Assembly (NCBI RefSeq): GCF_000961885.1
Contig: NZ_JZKH01000104.1
Span: forward strand, 1 to 25,347
Source: Streptomyces rubellomurinus
GTDB lineage: Bacteria; Actinomycetota; Actinomycetes; Streptomycetales; Streptomycetaceae
Length of the DNA: 25,347 nt
Direction: 5' to 3'
Position 1 is the first letter of the stretch. Each line of letters starts with the position of its first letter. Under the pieces are notes generated by a model. The model was not told the DNA's origin, ran no database searches, and saw only the letters and a list, made by a program, of their open reading frames with translations. The position numbers and the translations under genes are program-made. Positions 21,785 through 25,347 of this stretch are shown here, piece by piece.

Positions 21785-22303
21785 CTAACTCTGGCCGGGG
21801 CGGTAGGTGAGCTCCTTGACCGGCACCTTGACCGCGATGGTGCCGGACTTGGCGAAGGTCAGGTCGAGTTCCACCTCGTCGCCGAGGGCGGGGGCCTTCT
21901 GCCAGCCCATGATCATCAGGTGGGTGCCGCCGCGGGCGAGCTGCAGCGCGCCGTGCGCGGGCACGTCCAGGCTCTGCACCTGCTCCATGCTGGACGCGGT
22001 CGAGCGGTGCATGGTGATCGACCCCGCGCCCGGGCTGGTCACCTTGACCAGCTGGTCCGGCCCGCCGTCGTTGCGGACGGTCAGGTAGCCGGCGCCCATC
22101 CCGCCGGCCGGGGGCAGCGGGATGTAGGGGTCGGCGACGCTCAGCTTCGCCGGCCCCGCCTCGGCGGCGGCCTGGCCGCCCTGGCCGCCCTGGCCGCCCG
22201 AGCCGCAGGCGGCCAGGATGGCGCCGCCGCCCAGGACCGTCGCCAGCACCGCGCCGGTGAGCGCCGTCCGCCGGAACCGCCGGGTGCCCGTCGCCGCCGT
22301 CAC
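21785..22303 (-). CDS. PCu(A)C-type copper chaperone lipoprotein (ECuC-like)
   Basis: This 172-residue lipoprotein has a signal with basic start (GTRRFRRTA), a hydrophobic core and lipobox LAACG. A Gly/Gln linker follows with three GGQ units, then the PCu(A)C domain. Its Cu(I) ligands are visible as the Met/His pattern: ITMHRSTASSMEQV, then PAHG and THLMIMG, matching the HxnMx(21-22)HxM scheme. It would hold extracytoplasmic Cu(I) and pass it to Sco or directly to the CuA site of cytochrome oxidase. The GTG start overlaps the Sco stop (GTGA), which couples synthesis of the two chaperones. In Streptomyces lividans the equivalent ECuC works with Sco. The start choice rests on this overlap and a complete signal peptide. 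Confidence 0.93.
   Translation of the reverse strand: MTAATGTRRFRRTALTGAVLATVLGGGAILAACGSGGQGGQGGQAAAEAGPAKLSVADPYIPLPPAGGMGAGYLTVRNDGGPDQLVKVTSPGAGSITMHRSTASSMEQVQSLDVPAHGALQLARGGTHLMIMGWQKAPALGDEVELDLTFAKSGTIAVKVPVKELTYRPGQS
22172..22198. repeat. Three perfect 9-bp tandem repeats in the PCu(A)C gene
   Basis: CTGGCCGCC is repeated three times (22172, 22181, 22190). On the coding strand it gives GGQGGQGGQ directly after the lipidated cysteine. It is a flexible tether between membrane and domain, and likely to vary in copy number between strains without loss of frame. Confidence 0.85.
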
Positions 22304-22986
22304 GCCTTGACCCCCTGGGCGAGCAGCGGCAGGTCGTGCTCGTAGGTCTTCTCCTCGGTGCCGCTCATGTAGAGCACGTGCGCCTTGTCGTCCGAGGGGA
22401 GGAAGGCGAGCACCTGCGCGCCGTGCGTGGAGGTGACGGTGCCGTCCGCGTTGACCACCGGGTCCTCGATCATGATGCCGAGCGACTTGGCGGCGGTCTT
22501 CACCTTCGCCAGGTCGCCGGTCAGGCCTATGAAGTCGCTGCCCATCGAGTCCAGCCAGGTGCGCAGCACCTTGGGGGTGTCGCGCTGCGGGTCGGTGGAG
22601 ACGAAGACGACGTCGATCTTCTTGCGCTCCTCGGCGGGGAGCGCCTTCATCGCCACGCCGATGTCGCCCATGGTGGTCGGGCAGACGTCCGGGCAGCTGG
22701 TGTAGCCGAAGAACAGCAGCGTGGTCCGGCCGTTGGTCTTCTGCCGCAGGTCGAAGGGCTGGCCGGAGGTGTCGGTCAGCTGGAGGTCGGGCTTGTCGAA
22801 GTTCTTGGCGAGCTTGGTGCCCTGGTACGGGGTGTCCTCCTTCTGCTGGGTGACCTTGGCGGCGGACGTGCCGTCGCCGGAGGAGCCGCAGGCGGAGAGG
22901 GTCAGGGCGGCGGCGAGCGCGAGGGCGGCGGCGCCGGCCAGCCGGGCGGTGCGGGTGGCGCTCGTCGTGCGGGTGGTGTGGGGCAT
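22300..22986 (-). CDS. sco: Sco1/SenC-family copper chaperone lipoprotein
   Basis: This 228-residue lipoprotein has lipobox LSAC with Cys33. The thioredoxin-like domain carries the metal site CPDVC (Cys98, Cys102) in FFGYTSCPDVCPTTM, and the third ligand His188 in TSTHGAQ. The family block VFVSTDPQRDTP is also present. It delivers Cu, or reducing equivalents, to the CuA site of cytochrome c oxidase and, in Streptomyces, supports the extracellular copper oxidase GlxA. The ATG at 22986 has only a poor ribosome site (CGGATC). A 15-bp perfect GC hairpin lies 27 bp upstream of the start, between it and the ycnI-like gene. It is translationally coupled to the PCu(A)C gene by a GTGA overlap. Confidence 0.95.
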   Translation of the reverse strand: MPHTTRTTSATRTARLAGAAALALAAALTLSACGSSGDGTSAAKVTQQKEDTPYQGTKLAKNFDKPDLQLTDTSGQPFDLRQKTNGRTTLLFFGYTSCPDVCPTTMGDIGVAMKALPAEERKKIDVVFVSTDPQRDTPKVLRTWLDSMGSDFIGLTGDLAKVKTAAKSLGIMIEDPVVNADGTVTSTHGAQVLAFLPSDDKAHVLYMSGTEEKTYEHDLPLLAQGVKA

Positions 22987-23012
22987 GGGAGATCCGATCG
23001 TGCGCGAGGGAC

Positions 23013-23060
23013 CGCCGGCGGGGCCGCGCCCGGTTCACGGGTACGGCGGCCCCGCCGGCG
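23013..23060 (-). terminator. Very stable hairpin between ycnI-like and sco genes
   Basis: CGCCGGCGGGGCCGC (23013-23027) pairs perfectly with its complement at 23046-23060; the loop can pair further (CCC with GGG). It begins six bases past the ycnI-like stop and ends 27 bp before the sco start. It may be a terminator, a partial read-through attenuator, or an mRNA-stabilising structure. Confidence 0.75.
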
Positions 23061-23066
23061 TGCGGG

Positions 23067-23834
23067 TCAGGAGGCGGAGCCGCCGCTCTTGCGGCGCAGG
23101 CCGGCGATGCCGACCCCGGTGCCGATCACGCCGACCACGATGCCGACGACGCCGAGCACCCGGGCGGTGGAGTCGCTGGACTTCTTGTCGCCGTCCGAGG
23201 CCTCGGCGTGGTCCGAGCTGTCGCCGTGGGCGCCGGCGGCCGGGGAGGCGGAGACGCCGTGGCTGTCGCCGTGGCCGTCGCCGCCCGCGGCGGCCTTGGT
23301 GAGCTTCAGGACGGGGGCGGGCTTGGCCGGCTCGGGCTGGCCGTCCTTGGACTCGTCGATCCAGCGGACGACGTCGCCGTTGTCGTAGGTCTGCAGGGCC
23401 TTGAAGACCAGGCTGTCGGTGTCGGTCGGCAGCGGGCCGAGCGAGACCTTGAACTCCTGGAACTGGCCGGGGGCGATCTTGGTGCCCGCGTCGGCGGTCC
23501 AGGTGATCTTGGAGACGGCCTCGTTGACGTCGCTGCCGTGCACCTTGATCGGCTTGTCCAGCTTCGACTTCTCGACGGCGGCGGTCCAACCCGGCAGCGG
23601 CATCGTCCGGACGGAGGCCAGCGGGTGGTCCAGCGGCAGGTTGATCTCCAGCTTCACGGTGCCGGCGGCGTCGTTCTCGTTCGGCACCCGGAAGTCGACG
23701 GCCGTGTAGCCGCCCTGCTGGGCCGAGCCGGGGTTCACGGTGACGTGCGCGAACGCGGGGCCGGCCAGCGCCACCACGGAGGCGGCGGCGGTCAGGGCGA
23801 CGGCGGCGAGACGGCGGGAGGAAGCGGAACGCAT
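23067..23834 (-). CDS. YcnI-like DUF1775 copper-binding membrane protein
   Basis: This 255-residue protein has a signal peptide cleaved near GPAFA-H30, leaving an N-terminal His, then VTVNPGSAQQGGYTAVDFRV, the DUF1775/YcnI start that forms a mononuclear Cu(II) site in Bacillus YcnI. The beta-domain spans about 30-180, with the conserved W in PLPGW and RWID. A His/Asp/Ser-rich linker (GDGHGDSHG, GAHGDSSDH) may bind metal. One C-terminal membrane helix follows (VLGVVGIVVGVIGTGVGIAG) and then a basic tail (LRRKSG). It would bind copper outside the membrane. It is upstream of sco on the same strand but separated by a strong hairpin, so its expression may differ from that of the downstream chaperones. 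Confidence 0.93.
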   Translation of the reverse strand: MRSASSRRLAAVALTAAASVVALAGPAFAHVTVNPGSAQQGGYTAVDFRVPNENDAAGTVKLEINLPLDHPLASVRTMPLPGWTAAVEKSKLDKPIKVHGSDVNEAVSKITWTADAGTKIAPGQFQEFKVSLGPLPTDTDSLVFKALQTYDNGDVVRWIDESKDGQPEPAKPAPVLKLTKAAAGGDGHGDSHGVSASPAAGAHGDSSDHAEASDGDKKSSDSTARVLGVVGIVVGVIGTGVGIAGLRRKSGGSAS

Positions 23835-23917
23835 GATGCGGGGTCTCCGATCGGAGCTCTACGGCGGCCGGGCCTCGGCGGGGCCGCGCGTGGGGGGCGA
23901 GTGGGGGTCGAACCTCG

Positions 23918-23946
23918 GGCCGTCCGCGCTTCACCGCGGGACGGCC
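23918..23946 (-). terminator. Hairpin between Met/His-rich membrane protein and ycnI-like genes
   Basis: GGCCGTCC (23918-23925) pairs with GGACGGCC (23939-23946), extended by GCG/CGC with one bulged base around a CTTCAC loop. On the minus strand it lies 57 bp after the upstream gene's stop and 84 bp before the ycnI-like start, so it probably terminates the upstream transcript. There is no T-run. Confidence 0.5.
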
Positions 23947-24002
23947 GGCACACCGCGCACCGCCCGACCCCGGACGGCCTCACGGCCCCGGGACACGCCG
24001 GA

Positions 24003-24830
24003 TCAGTACGCGAACACCCCGCGCGGCGGACCGCGCCGCACCACGCTGTGCCGCAGCACCGCGCCCCCCGGCAGCGGAGACTCCCCGCCCCGGGCCCCGA
24101 ACCGGCGGGCCGGACCGGCCGCGCCGAACAGGCCGCGCAGCAGCGCGACCGCCAGGGCCAGCGCCGAACGCAGCGGCGCCGCCCAGTGCTCCCGGGCCGC
24201 CGACGCGGCCACCCGCACCAGCCGCCACAGCGCCGCCTCGCCGCGCCGCAGCCACCAGCCCGCCACCAGCGCGGCCGCCAGGTGCCCGGCCAGCATCGAC
24301 GGCGTCATGCCCAGCACCCCGCCCTGCCACCACGGCGCGGCGGCGAAGGCGTGCGGATCCAGACCGGCCGAGGACACCAGCTGCTCGGCGGACGGACCGC
24401 CCGGCAGACCGTCCAGCGTGCCCGGGTGGGCCTCGTTGCAGATCAGCCGGCCGGCCACGCCCCGTACGGTCGTCGCACCGTGCTGCATGCCGGGCATACC
24501 GGGCATGCCGGATGCGGCGAAGCCGTGGAAACCGTGGAACAGGCAGTGCAGGCCGAGCTGCCCGGCGCCCAGCGCCCCGGCGATGGCCGGCAGCGAACGC
24601 TCCCGCCCGCCCAGCGCCACCGCGAGCACCAGCACCGCGGCGAAACCCGTCGCCAACGCCGCCGGCGGCACGTTCCCGCCGCCCACCAGGGCGTGCCCGG
24701 CGGCCGCGATCAGCGTGCACACCAGCGCGAACGGCACCGCCCGGGCAAGCCGCAGGTCCCAGGCGGCGGCCCCCACCGGCTGGGCCGGGGCAGGGGCGCC
24801 CGGGAACGGGGCGGCGGCGGGGGCAGTCAT
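24003..24830 (-). CDS. Met/His-rich integral membrane protein of the copper block
   Basis: This 275-residue protein has about five hydrophobic segments: AVPFALVCTLIAAAGHALVG, LATGFAAVLVLAVALGG, SLPAIAGALGAGQLGLHCLF, MLAGHLAAALVAGWWL, and SALALAVALLRGLFG near the end. After the third helix come HCLFHGFHGF and three MPG units ending MQHGA, a cluster of Cys, His and Met well suited to binding Cu(I). The C-terminal 35 residues are basic and Gly/Pro-rich. It heads the minus-strand block whose other members handle extracytoplasmic copper, so a copper role is inferred. No known transporter fold was recognised. A matching protein beside YcnI-like genes recurs in Streptomyces as I remember. The ATG at 24830 is the only in-frame candidate, and its ribosome site is poor. 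Confidence 0.82.
   Translation of the reverse strand: MTAPAAAPFPGAPAPAQPVGAAAWDLRLARAVPFALVCTLIAAAGHALVGGGNVPPAALATGFAAVLVLAVALGGRERSLPAIAGALGAGQLGLHCLFHGFHGFAASGMPGMPGMQHGATTVRGVAGRLICNEAHPGTLDGLPGGPSAEQLVSSAGLDPHAFAAAPWWQGGVLGMTPSMLAGHLAAALVAGWWLRRGEAALWRLVRVAASAAREHWAAPLRSALALAVALLRGLFGAAGPARRFGARGGESPLPGGAVLRHSVVRRGPPRGVFAY
24486..24512. repeat. Three 9-bp repeats encoding MPG units
   Basis: CATGCCGGG, CATACCGGG and CATGCCGGA follow each other. They encode the consecutive Met-Pro-Gly triplets of the membrane protein's presumed metal-binding loop. Confidence 0.75.
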
Positions 24831-24888
24831 GGCCGGGCCATCATCTCATCGCGTACCCCGCCGCCACGGGCAGGGTGGGAAATCCCTA

Positions 24889-24939
24889 CGAATGCCCCGT
24901 TCGGCCGCGGCGTGGAGGGGTGCGAATGCGCCCTTCGGC
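24889..24939. promoter_or_regulatory. Imperfect direct repeat in a divergent promoter region
   Basis: CGAATGCCCCGTTCGGC (24889-24905) and CGAATGCGCCCTTCGGC (24923-24939) match at 15 of 17 positions, 34 bp apart. They sit between the divergent membrane-protein gene (minus) and the RsbW-like gene (plus), in an otherwise empty 229-bp interval. They could be operator copies. The interval also has TTCACC and TACCTA 17 bases apart (about 24996-25024), a weak promoter for the plus-strand gene. Confidence 0.35.
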
Positions 24940-25059
24940 ACAGCCCCCGTTCCCAGTCCATCCGCCGAACGGGCGGTAGCGCCCCTGCCGCACGGTTCAC
25001 CGCACCATCGCCCGGAGATACCTAGTTGTATGTGGAGCCGCAGCCAGGAGGGACCTCCC

Positions 25060-25347
25060 GTGGACATCTGGTGGACTCTGCACCTCAAGCGCGACCCGGC
25101 CAGCGTCCCGCTGGCCCGTCGCATCCTGCTCGGTGCCATGGCGACGGCCGGCGTCGACCCGCAGATCGCCCACGACCTCGGCGTCGCCCTCAGCGAGGCC
25201 TGCGCCAACGCCGTCGAGCACGGCGCCTGCGGCCGCCCCGACGACGGCTTCCAGGTCACCGCCTCGATCAGCGGCGACCGCCTCCGCATCGAGGTCACCG
25301 ACTCCGGCCCCGGCCTCCCCGCCCCGGCCGCCCCCCTCGTCCGGCGC
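25060..25347 (+). CDS. RsbW-like ATP-binding protein (partial, runs off the window)
   Basis: The first 96 codons of a GHKL-type ATPase are visible, in the group of anti-sigma serine kinases and related actinobacterial regulators. It starts at GTG 25060 after AGGAGGGA at six bases. The N-box ALSEACANAVEHG carries the Mg-binding Glu and Asn and the His typical of RsbW/SpoIIAB-like proteins. The G1 box is IEVTDSGPGLP. The initial MDIWWTLHLKRDPASVPLAR matches the usual strand-helix start. It probably phosphorylates or sequesters a regulatory partner such as an anti-sigma antagonist, but the partner is not visible. The ribosome site can pair with CTCC just before the start codon (GGAG, four-base loop), a possible minor brake on translation. 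The C-terminus is missing because the window ends. Confidence 0.88.
   Translation, partial: MDIWWTLHLKRDPASVPLARRILLGAMATAGVDPQIAHDLGVALSEACANAVEHGACGRPDDGFQVTASISGDRLRIEVTDSGPGLPAPAAPLVRR

Noticed and set aside
24841..24890. CsoR operator (TACCCC...GGGGTA type) before the copper block
   Set aside because: GTACCCC occurs near 24853, but the matching GGGGTA half is missing at the right distance.
1..25347. tRNA, rRNA, CRISPR array, insertion sequence or integrase
   Set aside because: No cloverleaf-like gene, repeat-spacer pattern, transposase or recombinase motif was seen on either strand. This was reading by eye, not a covariance search.

Overview
The window is high-GC actinobacterial DNA. 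Third-codon-position GC bias, frequent GTG starts, GGAGG-type ribosome binding sites, ECF sigma factor and Ser/Thr kinase genes, a crotonyl-CoA carboxylase/reductase and a DtpA/Sco/PCu(A)C copper block all point to Streptomycetaceae (Streptomyces or Kitasatospora). The serS-pheA-copper gene order recalls the chromosome core not far from oriC in Streptomyces coelicolor; that is from memory and was not checked here.

Layout. (1) 1-3540 looks like the edge of a polyketide cluster: a phosphopantetheinyl transferase (+) converges on a three-gene unit on the minus strand, which is a 70-residue exported peptide with two DTHWG motifs, crotonyl-CoA carboxylase/reductase, and a type II thioesterase. (2) 3541-8391 holds a luciferase-like F420-type oxidoreductase, then a divergent pair (membrane-tail Ser/Thr kinase on minus, ECF-like sigma factor on plus). 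The sigma gene overlaps a gene for an exported protein, followed by a paralogue and a lipoprotein, closed by a strong terminator. (3) 8464-12002 is a four-gene ABC-2 exporter unit in the order ATPase, permease, ATPase, permease. (4) 12003-14649 (minus) has a CynX/NimT-type MFS transporter, its probable FadR-family regulator with tandem operator-like repeats, and a SnoaL/NTF2-like protein. (5) 14779-18334 (minus) has pheA, a 515-bp gene-free interval packed with DnaA boxes, serS, and a HAD phosphatase overlapping serS. (6) 18456-24830 (minus) is an extracytoplasmic copper block: a Met/His-rich membrane protein, YcnI-like DUF1775, Sco, PCu(A)C, a CopC-CopD fusion and a Tat-exported DyP peroxidase. 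(7) The window ends inside an RsbW-like ATP-binding gene.

How the parts fit. CCR makes alkylmalonyl-CoA extender units, the thioesterase edits stalled PKS modules, and the PPTase activates carrier proteins; the synthase itself would lie left of the window. The copper block carries periplasm-side Cu from CopC/YcnI through PCu(A)C and Sco to cuproenzymes, with DyP downstream. The kinase/sigma/exported-protein module looks like an envelope-sensing regulatory unit whose wiring is not obvious. The most unusual non-coding element is the DnaA-box array at 16934-17314, which may be a DnaA-titration site. No tRNA, rRNA, CRISPR array or insertion sequence was seen.
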